Program-made: the position numbers and the translations under genes
Shown: one piece after another, positions 22,501 through 25,769 of the stretch
How positions within the stretch are numbered: the stretch's first letter is position 1
Layout of the letters: the number at the start of each line of letters is the position of its first letter
The notes under the pieces: generated by a model
What the model saw: the letters and a program-made list of their open reading frames with translations, nothing else
Databases searched by the model: none
Told to the model about the DNA's origin: nothing
Source: Dyella telluris
Lineage (GTDB): Bacteria > Pseudomonadota > Gammaproteobacteria > Xanthomonadales > Rhodanobacteraceae
NCBI RefSeq assembly: GCF_014297575.1
Contig: NZ_CP060412.1
Location: 4,588,001 to 4,652,000 of the forward strand
DNA: 64,000 nucleotides
Direction of reading: 5' to 3'

Positions 22501-23994
22501 CAGCTGCGTACTGGCGGCCAGATGGAAGGTGTAAACGAGCGACTGGCCGGCCTGGTTGATCGAACCGTTGACGGGTGCGCCCAGCGTCAGTGCACTGGTG
22601 ATGTCAGGCACGGCGTTGAGCTGGAATTTGTAGCTCACGGTAGCGGTGGACGTGTTGGAGTCCGAGCCGTCCATCACCAGCCAGTAATCACCGGTGACCG
22701 GAGCGGTAAATGGATCGCTGCTGGAACCCAGCGTGTTGCCGGTGATGCGATTGCCATACGGATCCAGCAACCGCCAGCTTACCGAGCCGCCCGTGGCGGT
22801 CTGGCCACTCATGTACAGCTTCTGGCCCTGCGTGAGCGATACCTTGTACAAGCGCGAGCCGTTGGCGGCATCGAGCGTGTCCGATATGGCGCTGCCTGTT
22901 TGCAGCGGCGTTGACGAGGCATCGGTGAGCAGGCGGAAGGCATAGTTGCCGGTGACGCCGCTATCGACGTTCACCGCCAACGTATAGTCGCCAGCCACCA
23001 GCGCCATCGCGTTGGTGTAGTCGGACGAGTTGGTCTGATGCTGGCTCACCACCTGCCCAAGCGGGCCGGTGAGCGACCAATTGAAGTTGCCGCCAGTGAG
23101 CTTGTCGAACAACACCGACGTGTTGTCGTCCAGGCTGAAATGGTAGTAAGCCGTCTGGCCCGACTGCGTGATGCCAACATTGGTCGTCTGGTCCAGCGTC
23201 AACGACTGTTGGGAGTTGTTCACCGGCTGCAAGGTGAAGTTGTAAGTCACCGGTGCGGTGTTGCTCTGCGCGCCTTCCACCAGCAGCAGATATTGGCCGC
23301 TGTATTTCAGCGCGAACGTGTTCGCGTCGTAATTGAGGTTGCTCGCGCTGGTTTCCTGGCGACCGTACGGATCGATCAGGCGCCAGTACACGGAGTTTCC
23401 GGCGGTGGACTGCGTGCCTCCCGCCTTGAAGTAGAACTGCTGTCCGGCCGTGCCATCGAAGCGATAGACGCTGGTCTCGTTGCCCTGCACCAGCGTGTCG
23501 GTGACCTTGGTGTCCGGCGTGAGATCGGCCGCCGTGCTGGCATCGACAATGCGCATGCCATAGCTGCCGGTGGAGTCGTTGCTGCCGCTCACCGTCAGCG
23601 TATAGGTGCCGGCGGTCAAGTCGTAGGCAGAGCTGTTGTAGCCGCCGGCATCGTCGGAAAAGCTGCGATTGACCACCGTGCCGTTGGGGCCGCTGAGCTG
23701 CCAGCTCAGGTCGCTGCGATTGGTCAGGCTGTCGAAGACAACGCGCTTGTCGTCCTGCACCGTGAATTGATAGTGGTTCTGTTGCCCAGGCGCGTCGAGG
23801 CTGCCATTGATGGAAATGGCAGCGGGATTGACGTCGCCCGAAAGCAGCACGCGCGGTTCCAGCGCCTCGAAGCGGATGGCAGGCAACTCGTGCGATGACG
23901 ATTCCGCTGCCTGGGCGTCCAGCTGTTCGTCGCGATCCGTCGCGTGCTGGGCGGGGGAGACCTTGCCGTTGGCGTTGCCGTGCGACTGTTCCAT
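1..23994 (-). CDS. Giant LEPR-XLL multi-repeat surface/secreted protein (3' end outside window)
   Basis: One frame stays open from an ATG at 23994 to the window edge, at least 7998 codons; I checked the same frame at about 22.7, 14.0, 8.0, 2.5 and 0.04 kb. A GAGGA motif 7 bases upstream supports the start. Residues 45-54 read LEPRVLLSGD, the LEPR-XLL signature found near the N terminus of very large bacterial proteins; no classical signal peptide precedes it. Domains in order, with approximate residues: PPC-like beta-sandwich modules (60-3740), CARDB-like modules (3750-5950), a PPC-like unit plus IPT/TIG-like domain (6000-6200), an unassigned segment (6200-6800), an Ig-like domain (6805-6900), a propeller-like segment (6980-7250), a Big_5-like segment (7250-7355) and cadherin/He_PIG-like repeats (7500 to the edge). 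The architecture suggests a fibrous adhesin or matrix protein. The adaptor gene upstream suggests export through a dedicated machine. Existence is near certain; function is inferred. Confidence 0.95.
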   Translation of the reverse strand, partial: MEQSHGNANGKVSPAQHATDRDEQLDAQAAESSSHELPAIRFEALEPRVLLSGDVNPAAISINGSLDAPGQQNHYQFTVQDDKRVVFDSLTNRSDLSWQLSGPNGTVVNRSFSDDAGGYNSSAYDLTAGTYTLTVSGSNDSTGSYGMRIVDASTAADLTPDTKVTDTLVQGNETSVYRFDGTAGQQFYFKAGGTQSTAGNSVYWRLIDPYGRQETSASNLNYDANTFALKYSGQYLLLVEGAQSNTAPVTYNFTLQPVNNSQQSLTLDQTTNVGITQSGQTAYYHFSLDDNTSVLFDKLTGGNFNWSLTGPLGQVVSQHQTNSSDYTNAMALVAGDYTLAVNVDSGVTGNYAFRLLTDASSTPLQTGSAISDTLDAANGSRLYKVSLTQGQKLYMSGQTATGGSVSWRLLDPYGNRITGNTLGSSSDPFTAPVTGDYWLVMDGSDSNTSTATVSYKFQLNAVPDITSALTLGAPVNGSINQAGQSLVYTFHLAASTQLAFDSLSNRSDMLWTLTGPRGVEVNRRSFSNSDGSTYSVQALPAGDYTIVVQGSGAATGAFGFNIVDLSTASTTTQGTAFGGTLTPGNSSAVYQFSANAGDSVKFKALGVTGGSGTWRLVDMYGRSVAGPSSLSSDSGAVTLSITGNYTLIVEGAISNGTPVTYQGRMDNLGNTPPTAVPSGDTLALGSVTAGTLAAWNATKTYNFTLNSTTQLLFDGENSSNVVWTLVGPRGTEFSASTMYITHSLLSLPPGTYALTLQGASSSGNYNGNGAYAFRVTDATTLPTLQLSQSTVATRTPDRSTVGYRVQGSAGTQLVLNVDRTSGGYSPTWQLVGPQGQVINGVSGDTPGTVFTLPVDGVYTLLDMGYAYSSYASGTDTFTLSQVSVSKASIAINDLASASLVGRQSIAQYTFTLDAAQVVSFDSLISANGVNSNLQWQFRNSNGVSYGWNSFGNDQGENQYLAAGQYTLILRNTNDTPANVQFRLLDRNAAQDVVLGTTTQATLTSDQTTIFRFNATAGDHFYFSGDKSNPSFNAYWQIVDPHGTSVSSGYAYYYDTIDIPANLTGEYLLILSPAGNSITPAITESVHFTLGKRGTTASALALDSAISGNISQPGQTVSYSFTLDAPTSVMMNSPTVSGLYWTLVGPRGAEVTQSGFGNNANMLALPAGNYVLTVSRTDLQTGAFSFALQSLANMAPLAVDQPTQVVIHQDFSASTNHFSVPADGDYTLDVPSGSVYGTWRIVSAQGKLIAQGNTFNPAPSLHLVAGDYAVVWTPTYSGYPDGTLTYTLRHIVTVSRTLVAGAVTTDTIASPGQRYTYDFDIGASTQVLFDAITSRSDIEWELTGPNGSIISRRTLASTFGRPQGEPIALAAIGKYHLTISPDAGALGDFAFQLIDFASVPALPLGNAQSISLSPGGSSAAYAVDAQAGDYLRLHASTVDGGLARIRVYDAHGVQVLASTPLHAGDDIALALPHAGSYRVVIDGDQANTSTMSIGCDTAVITPVHSTVSLGTDISGQLTTTGVPDQYQVVCNGPALLMFDQLAGSGLNWTLRAADGTVVKTGSLDALSPVRVGAGIYTLEISAGSAAALGGYGLRVIDLAQSASMPLGQATTSQINDAHAQTWAISATQDNAALALQVSAAGAGGAAIRVYDANGNLLASSNGSLAQTTLEQGLRSGNACFVVIDGGSAETYTLVATQSYASATAPLAWGAAFSGSLAHAGDSVSYQLTIGFDQALSVATLLTDLGSHGVHWSLSPANSDGSAPWNDVTEGGAPYGYLPSAGDYVLTIEATQDDATYAYQTIDTTTATPLSTNGSYGIPMAIGQYAELFRVDPGQPTALQAQLSGDDLSWTLYDANGNVIDAGTSHDDPRVTHTLWPSGNFLLISRTNASAAANATMTLIPQAMPNTQPGDTLSGTFDSTDDLIAWRIDLTQDTYVQFHDIGSDNWVNWGIAPVGETPDFSRVTPSEISQENYESGSPFRELLHAGSYVVWFNGDEGSQFALQWLALNQASVLSAGGADVTLPVGNGMAAYQVQLNQGGPLHVTFGIDDTSNLRWALMDSNGDTVYSNESADDYDVDTVPAGTYTLLLTGQFPDDVAANVHVTVTPYQWPTVQLGDVIQGNSGEDTSRPQVYALNLPQGGTFAIADLGTNRNTWFEIYRDGSQYSSGNDGRALSVPPGNYEIRIYSNDTDVAYSYAVADASNELPNADGPITLPAGQSSMAWSFYPDGNTPLNLGISDASESLGWALYSQWGGMVASSADGDIDPLLLQNDNYVLIVYRTSSNSADASFTLHASPVAVPRQTLSADQDTAFNLDASTAYCTDYDINLASAGQFLLTSAGIDGENIYATMVDDYGNAVINNAWLNNLGDNVLRLQAGHYTLRLTSNPVSSGGESVAAAMVAASSDALTGSLRLIDLNQAAAISYGTDVDLSLTDYDDHQVRHIDAQPGDVLTLTYTNPSVANAWWYIVDPDGYRAYSGSIYSGQGSVQISLSLAGNYTLVLTEASTAATFTFGTTLVNHNASAQPTVAPLPVGPSTTVTLSSDTPLRYTFHLDQPTLFSVAASADNGVNWTLRDASGELGNGYVYSDVEGDYIFLTPGDYTLDFETSYASPVTLNFTAGGPVSLDDTAQAQNDIPANPGVYAIHVKAGQDYLLSGWAGVNFAIYDASFQQLESTWIGSNDWNDALHVDSDGIWYIAIRQSGNTPDGQPALHLAAPTPLPVGQYVSDSFLSAGGTRTYVLSVDHDQLVTLNFRSLDQHAHAVLWLDANNSISLDDSNSFVEYLGTGAYRIVITGDNVESGEVDDGTAPGAAYSLQTMSMENATELAPDTPVSAQLAPDGMVAYHFHGQAGDRLYYVGQDGTGEDAWWNVYDANGNSLYSDWEPVSEYLPAFPADGDYYLVMVRTGDAHDTQSFGLRLRTTPQPLDGAVQLNQTMTLDTSGPSTSHLYSLTVTERTAVLIDAQSVNGTSYVWQINQDDVYMGWGTVYPGDNTPTMIWLDPGTYTFSLRPETDDTGEISLTVRDATASSTLVLNQPLEDTLVPGDTRVYQFSGETGQQIVFGTSSSTGLVGQWSLYDNNGNRIAFGSLADRTTTSTSAEGGPYLLVLEVTGNDSNEPVPFQLELRSPSIELGDWINPNQPTSYAFHLDQNTHVMLDAGYIAYSTWANWSIVQNGQVVASGSASGNQFNDAIALAAGDYELRIDSIPYGFADARLRLLTLDDAPELPLDGSVVSGTDTSGTNEVYRFVAAAGDNLSLNSTDASFGWALYDQFGHLLNQFQGANTIANLPRTGVYYLVRDTNGDAQGSTLNYRFSVTVSSELPSLALNTPTVATFHSGSASYLVDVSAPTTLWFDAIANSNPYARVELYDAQGALVYSMTPGNSSFGMTLSQPGSYRLKLVDLYGSDGRTLSFSLLDLSSAQTLQADTPTTLAYNVQRGAQAYTFTLAQPGHFTFSPVTNTSYSSYLNWNLVDAYGRVLGSGLMSSPSGSLTLDAGIYHLVVTDRGYVPTNVVTCNFAVDTNPAALPINSTVNGALPTSLIPVNYWLHVDSDGMYAFDNLGAANGASWRLVGSNGTVFDRAMNTGNYTYDGAVFLAAGDYRLTVYTNGTTAPPYSFRVISPGAATPVTVGTPVTTALDSMRTEQVFTFDVQAGSHYYIDALSTPEPNGATTTPLWMVLDPSGRMIYNTSVGGVNANWNGSSYDYTYNGTGLDLGTLLVGGRYTLIFGFPDAYASSNTPANVTFNVTKVPQPPTVVLDTLVVNPSPDLTVSGVAVSPAGTLQTGQTVDVQWTVANQGLLPTSGNWNDRIVIRNSATGVILADVTVPYNAADAANGSIAVGDSRTRHVQIRLPDGAYAAGDITITVLTDSDNVIKESNTAGNGESNNSGSINATVTLSPYADLVVSNFALQPAGSYQPGQTVQASWTVANEGNIDLDTPWTETLEIRNLSTGKVVATVALRDLLESGAFAAGGTRQRTASFTWPTGIDASGNFAIRVIADSLGEIPEANSQGTGESNNTAEIDVAVGPDLLVQNLQVASSNVQAGGLVTITWEDWNLGASATGAAFSDRITVKRADNGQTLVDTTLLYDPAAITNGALNGAIGAGDHRSRTITFRLPDGLAGAGNLVITVAADQNAAGMGVLFETNLTHDAETNNTANTTTVSAAVPYADLRVDSTTVPATGIGGQPVTVTWTVANHGQAATGDAWNDDIILSTDNIIGNGDDIVIGMVRHSGALAVNGSYSQTATVNLPTLPDGRYYIAVRSDADGEVLEPDTRGNNASAGKAIDVAAAYADLGVVSVTAPQSAQSGENVLVTWTVNNTGNAPTNLALWNDRVVLSRTGVPSADDIVLAGSVTHAGILANGDSYTASATLTLPRDLVGDYYILVVSNLNNTVYENGHIANNAGATAAPLHITLAPSANLGVSDINAPTAVRPGDTVSISYVAHNTGNADVTSAWRDRVYLDAGNGNLIEVASQFFTDGLIAGGSINRTINVTLPAGFAEGTYTWVVRTDADDTVYERNGETDNDTRSAAPVIVAKPDLSVSQVTGPTLVQSGNTVHVQWTVNNTGGVATGSWVDQLFLSHNGTLQKVAEITHNGPLATGGSYVASADVLIPLAAQGDYEFVVVTDGAHVIDDHSRTNNTAQQDFAVQLSPYADLAVSAVQAPATLIADPATLNVSWTVTNNGTGAGTTSQWTDRVILSTDDIIGNSDDRVLGDVLHNGALGAGASYNGQLSVMLPPGTTGRYKLFVVSDAAKQVFQNGSTANDTVELDHSIDVMPKPYADLQVQSVSTQGAAVSGQPLHISWTVANNGIGITDTSEWSDQVWLSANPDGSGVIAQFGSANHIGQLAVGDTYTRSIDVTLPNGIQGNYYVNVRTGGPFEFLYGNDDTGHSASIPVTLAKSPDLVVQSVSMPAAAVEGSVVDVAWTVSNQGQADAVGPWVDTVKLVPVSGTGDAIVLGSFTYDRTLPPGISYTRTEQLRLPSKIEGLYRLEVITNANLGSAGAAQVYEFGAAGSNNILIASDATQISLQSRPDLQVGAVTVPDHVTAGTSVGIQYTVTNMGSVPASGHWRDKVYLSLDGTLSGDDQLLGIFDNGSALAPTESYSNITGTINIPIQFRGNAYLIVVADADNAVDEYPNDTNNTKAVHFYVDSVPFADLVTSNVTAPDQAVHGSSIDVRYQVTNLGSATTRGATADVNSWTDSVWLAKDPKRPGTNKGDVLLGTVVHTGNLDVGDSYLGETHVTIPDSMLSGQYYITVWTNTYGTILEDTLASNAGGDTNQFDNNNYQGRPIAILGITPPDLAVTQVNAPVTVDAGGPVSFSYTVQNQGDLFTGTWTDTVYVADNADLSKATHIWTIGSYTQNHTLNNGEKYTVNQTVTLAPSVAGMYLIVKSDANNQVNEVNEANNVGSSASAVVAHPADLQVSSVVTQPQNYSGELTPITWTVVNNGSAVWPSTTSWLDSVFISTDPTFIASRATLLGRFEHQNTNGLAAGASYSTTANVQLPPGTNGRYYIYVITDATRSDQRPAAAADEINSGGFNDSALGFYGTSVYEGTLNTNNVGGGPLDITYREADLQIDSVSVSNPAPKSGDLITVTWTVTNRGDRATRVSSWNDGVYLSNDSSLDVTDDPLIEGSLYNNPGRVASVSLVDANGKPHFLQPGESYTMTATFHLPQSISGNYNIIVKADTSTVKDWQYSEPSSIRDGLDVVTGDGPGAVLEFQNEGNNVASIALPITLATPPDLQVSQVNAPDSVLAGQSFTVGYSVTNAGGGTPSDQGQWNDLIYLSRDRFLDVNQDRYLGYVAHSGGLAADGSYDGSFTVTAPRDLDGPYYVFVITDPARAFGTGAYGKVMEFGNDQNNSLASTQPMLVQTPPPADLKVTDVTVPPQATVGQSVTVTYSVVNDSTNPAYGQWTDAIYLSMDNVWGVDDILLGKVTHNGDIAGGASYNGTLTANLPPLKDGNWRIIVRPDLYNEVFEGTISYGPTGLVMAPGEANNLTASAATIQTQVPTLAMASPLQTTLSSGDVQLYKISVAAGQTLRVMLDALAASGDNELYIRYGDIPTTYAYDASYSDASSADQQVVIPSTQAGDYYILVRSRSGKNVPATIRADLLPLSITQVTPDNGGVSDDDHRWVTIDIYGSAFQAGALVKLSRPGVFEAEPDRWQVLDATHIRAIFDTRNFPLGLYDITVINPNGQSVTEADRYLVERGIEDDVTIGIGGPRNLEPGDSATYSVSLQSLTNVDTPYVRFDIGAVEMGYNQYLLDGLNLPYALFGSNVGGSPFGDITGSPANNQAYGQTDASLSRTDIPWASLDGTLNTNGYNLAPGYAFDVAAHGFVGMTFRLQTYPGLTAWINRDFEGLRDALYMVHPDWQAEGLLANGVSDLDKIQQGLAARFRSTEPDDILTKLESLSESFQMNVVAAATALTRDEFVAEQTAYALRLRDAVLADASAPSNLIALAADASQWVNGWLAALESASLLLPADQAPPISTNPQVVSLNATLAAGILMSKAGDSYRTQADILSFFAKVQQWYGDTATYAGDPKAATGAIDHYETRQDDQGDYVEVPVPALANPADYDQHVGRTLQFENFQIFVGSQSELEYLRAQGLLDDKFNPLPGKALNLTQYLQLVAQQAGVENAAISVQGPQGTSAAADGSVYVPAATPLPYTFAFSNPTGQGVGQIRIVSQLDSNLDPRSLRLGDLKIGDINIHVPADRASFQGDFDFTGSKGYILRVSAGIDVETRTAIWLIQAIDPATGEVMQDVTRALLAPVTGQNTPQGGFVSFTVAAAAGAASGASISAQARIFFDQTPPIDSETVKVTLDAKAPTTTLTVTSLGNNAQGAPTFDVKWNAQDDASGIRFVTVYVATDGGDFKIWQRQVDPSTNEAVFTGEAGHTYEFLAAATDNAGNREAAVIANAVLPDDGGRQQVLDGLGVTPGVDTTAEVPQAPEDRSYDSNDLFQQATQMLPGAVSSVGAGDLQNVLAPFAARGFADGFATGNADIGAMAMVQLADGSVLVSAGASRNEVYRYGKDGGHSTTPLFTLDQPVLDMAVDAYGQLWVMTGNELMQVDIDSGTVLRRMQGPGQQPLTHALAIQPGTGDIYVSDGDGVEIFHPNETNPNKAWTHFSNTRVGDLAFGPDGRLWGIRWTGSNITAADPNGTTDIISFPMSGITVGRAELEYRIKGVVNSIAFGAAGTPLDGLLVASGGLNQQVHVAGNTTVSHSSSVWMIELASRRVLQVAGGGTQGEAILATSDGRILVAGSQHVDELSPARAPKVLATSVPDGALVPLPLGEIAVQFDQDMWLGVNAAAALSDPSSVLNPNNYKLLGGATGFTPRSVRWDAATHTAYLDVSGLGAAYYQLVISGNLRSATQLRMGQDAVTSFTALLNMSSQLKITFSNTRADHTTGAISYDVSITNVGSDDLNGPLMLVLDPGQYFGGAIAAALQGSGNQAGLWIIDLTSVLQSMGGKLVVGATIADQTVTILPAGGGSGGLADLAKADLGHGVYAAPQANLIPDFTVVDRDVNVPDTFPNAATVGQSWSGQLDATDVDGTVFYWQIVQGPAGLSITPPDTYTLDPFGRYHAVATLNWTPGSDAMADTVVVVRIQDGRGGSMLHTLHISVANGNHAPTVASPGTITLGEGESLSLPLRAVDADGDLLTVTMSNLPAGASFDARTGVLNWAPGYDQAGIYRDVTITVSDGKTVVSERFDLVVRQVCAAPVLTPTPEQTLREGDAFGFQLGGSVPGGSQQADGTSVTLAYSTTLLPPGMQLNSETGWISWTPGFDQHGLYELPITLTATYTLPGGKQSVMSTQQIVRLNVLNANGAPHFDANLGNQWSTMEGQPLRISVFAFDPDNPNFAPSVRLDPAGAATNQGSAAAPSVTYQVLGLPDGAVFDPETLEIIWTPTYVQAGTYHVTVIATDDGDGTGVPASTQVIIPIVVADTNRAPVVAPITNAFVDKGATLDIPVDISDVDGNPIALTIDGLPRFATFTQNPPDASGHVTGTIHFAPGDNDRG
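2230..3050 (-). other. Propeller-like segment inside the giant protein
   Basis: This stretch encodes several blade-like units of the form DGSVLVS, YGQLWVMTG, TGDIYVSDGDG, DGRLWGI and DGRILVAG. They are spaced about 40-60 residues apart and resemble an NHL/SMP-30 type beta-propeller. It sits between an Ig-like domain and a Big_5-like segment. The fold is inferred from blade spacing only. Confidence 0.55.
6140..12760 (-). repeat. Array of about 17 CARDB-like modules
   Basis: The middle of the giant protein repeats every 120-155 residues. Units open with ADLxVSxV, continue with a TVxWTVxNxG strand, then a WxDxVYLSxD segment, a GxYYIxVxxD strand and an acidic N-N-x turn before the next unit. This is the pattern of CARDB (cell adhesion related) domains. 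Unit starts are near 12740, 12322, 11935, 11516, 11141, 10770, 10415, 10060, 9680, 9320, 8930, 8560, 8130, 7770, 7310, 6810 and 6405. Confidence 0.8.
12790..23830 (-). repeat. Array of about 35 PPC-like protein modules
   Basis: The N-terminal part of the giant protein repeats roughly every 310 bases (about 103 residues). Each unit has a YxFxL-like strand, a linker, a DP-Y/N-G turn and a GxYxLxV strand, as in bacterial pre-peptidase C-terminal (PPC) sandwiches. I counted about 35 by the recurring strand at about 23540, 23225, 22930, 22620, 22300, 22000, 21665 and so on down to about 12790. Neighbouring units differ strongly, so the array looks old rather than recently amplified. The family assignment is by eye. 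Confidence 0.75.
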
Positions 23995-24128
23995 GGTGTC
24001 CTCGATTTTGGGTTGGCGCGCGTGCGGGACGCGGTATCGCCATCAGTGAAAATGGTGGTGGCCTGCGAATGGGTGTGACGCGTCGGACAGGGTGCGGCGC
24101 GAACGCCGATGCAGCCCTTGGCCGGGTA

Positions 24129-24998
24129 TTACTTGTTCAATGCGGCTTTGCACTTCACGCCCGACGGAATGTCGAGCTTGGGATTGGGAAGATCCATGAA
24201 CACAACGAAGGTGCCGCTCGCCGCATCGATGATGCGGTCCACGCTGGTGATCTTTGCGGTGTAGGCCTTGCTGGAGAGAATTTCCGGCGTCACCGTGGCG
24301 GACATGCCATTCACCGGTTCGCCGAATGCGCGCATGGGCATCACGACGCGTACGCGCAATGGATCGAGCTGGGCAAGCTTCAACACGGCGTGTCGCGTGG
24401 CGCCTGGCTCGAAAATCTCGCCGGCCCACATCATCTGGTCGACGACGACGCCGTCAAAGGGACTGCGGATCGTGCGCAAGCTCAGCTGGCTCGATTGCTG
24501 GACGTATTCCAGCCGCGCCACCTCGCGGTTTTCCTTCGCCTCTACCAATTCGGCCTGCGCCTGCTTGAGTTCGGCTTCGGCATCGTCGCTGTCCTGGCGC
24601 GACATCAATTTCTCGTCGGCCATATCGCGACGACGGCCGAATTTGCGTTGGGAGAATTCGATCTTGCTTTGCGCGAGTTGAGCGGGGCCTGCGAGTTGCG
24701 ACTTGTAGTGGGCCAGATCGGTCGCCGCCTGTTCAGCATGGGAGTCCAGGGACGCCAGCACCTGGTTGCGGGCAATGCGATCGCCGCGCTTGACCATCAC
24801 TTTGTCGATCAGTCCGCTCGCCGGCATGCCCAACTCGACGGTCTGCATAGGCTCGATCAGGCAGTCGTAACTCTCAGCCGCTGCAAGCGCGGTTGATGAG
24901 GATGTGAGCAGGCCGAAGATGGCAACCCCAAACAGGTGTCGCCTGGCGCCCTTCCGTGCGCGTGCCGTGCCCAGAACATTTCTGGGTAAGAGAGTCAT
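24129..24998 (-). CDS. HlyD/MFP-family periplasmic adaptor protein
   Basis: A 289-residue membrane-fusion-type adaptor. Residues about 22-40 form a hydrophobic signal segment ending in ALAAAES. A first lipoyl half-motif follows (ELGMPASGLIDKVMVKRGD), then an alpha-helical hairpin rich in A/E/K/Q (about 80-160), then the second lipoyl half (RSPFDGVVVDQMMWAGE) and a beta-barrel part. It has the size of short RND/MFP adaptors and lacks the N-terminal membrane anchor of type I secretion HlyD. It ends 134 bases before the giant LEPR-XLL gene on the same strand, with no obvious terminator between, so co-transcription is likely. An associated inner-membrane transporter or outer-membrane channel is not visible here and may lie beyond the window start. 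Family certain; role in exporting the neighbour is inferred. Confidence 0.88.
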   Translation of the reverse strand: MTLLPRNVLGTARARKGARRHLFGVAIFGLLTSSSTALAAAESYDCLIEPMQTVELGMPASGLIDKVMVKRGDRIARNQVLASLDSHAEQAATDLAHYKSQLAGPAQLAQSKIEFSQRKFGRRRDMADEKLMSRQDSDDAEAELKQAQAELVEAKENREVARLEYVQQSSQLSLRTIRSPFDGVVVDQMMWAGEIFEPGATRHAVLKLAQLDPLRVRVVMPMRAFGEPVNGMSATVTPEILSSKAYTAKITSVDRIIDAASGTFVVFMDLPNPKLDIPSGVKCKAALNK

Positions 24999-25238
24999 TC
25001 CTTTGCCCCCCGAGTCACCATCGCTTGAGCGGCCCCCTGGCGCGTCTTAATGCGATGGCAGCGCAGAAACTAGCGAGTCCCGTGAGGACTCACAAGAGTG
25101 CCTTGATCGCAAGTGATTGCGACAGTAGAAAAAACAATCATTTACTGATGGAAATTCACGCGCCTTGAGCAAAAAACCTTGCGCTTTGCATCGAGACAAA
25201 TCGAAGGTTTCTGCTGAAAGTATCGCCCCCCCCGCAGA
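24999..25238. other. Non-coding upstream region of the adaptor gene
   Basis: No convincing gene. It is more AT-rich than its surroundings around 25085-25215 and probably holds the promoter for the adaptor/giant-protein pair. A C8 homopolymer lies near 25228. I found no clear operator. Confidence 0.4.
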
Positions 25239-25239
25239 T

Positions 25240-25650
25240 CAATGACAGGAATAACTAGAGGTAGCGGGGTCACTCTGGACACGAATCTCGGCAGGCGTTA
25301 GCCCGCAGAGGCTGTTATGGGGCATCTCGCAGTTGTATGCGGCTGGTCGTTGCTTCGCGTGCTCGCGCACCTGGTGAAGCGTGGGGAATATGGGCACGTC
25401 CAGGACACTACGTCGATAGCCGCCGTTTGCAGCGTTCGATGAAGTCGTTCCGCATCGGGCGACCTGAGTTAGATGAAGTCGAGGGCAATGCTCTTGCGCT
25501 CGGCTAATTCGGCCAGCGCCAAGGCGACGAAATCGGATGTGCAAGATGGCTGTTGCAGTCGAGTCGGAAGTTGGGGCAAGAAAATGTCCCGCAAAAGAGC
25601 ACGTCCAGGCATAGCTCGAATCCGCACAGCTCACCGTGTGGTTCGCGACA
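25240..25650 (-). pseudogene. Degenerate IS3-family transposase (OrfB C-terminal part)
   Basis: Pieces of an IS3-type integrase-core transposase are recognisable in different minus-strand frames. They are DFVALALAELAERKSIALDFI-like (about 25493-25555), then RPMRNDFIERC, and finally YNCEMPHNSLCGLTPAEI, the usual C-terminal signature of OrfB (about 25270-25330). A stop follows LDFI, and at least two frameshifts separate the pieces, so it cannot make an active enzyme. No intact inverted terminal repeats were found. It marks an old insertion between the giant-protein locus and the regulator cluster. Confidence 0.8.
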
Positions 25651-25769
25651 TGGCAGAGTGATTAGGGTCGGTTATCGGGGGTATGCATTGGTGCACCCCA
25701 TGAGATCACCAGCTGGTCTCCGTGGATCAGTCCACTTTCGATTGGTGTCGATATCATCTGCTGAGACTC

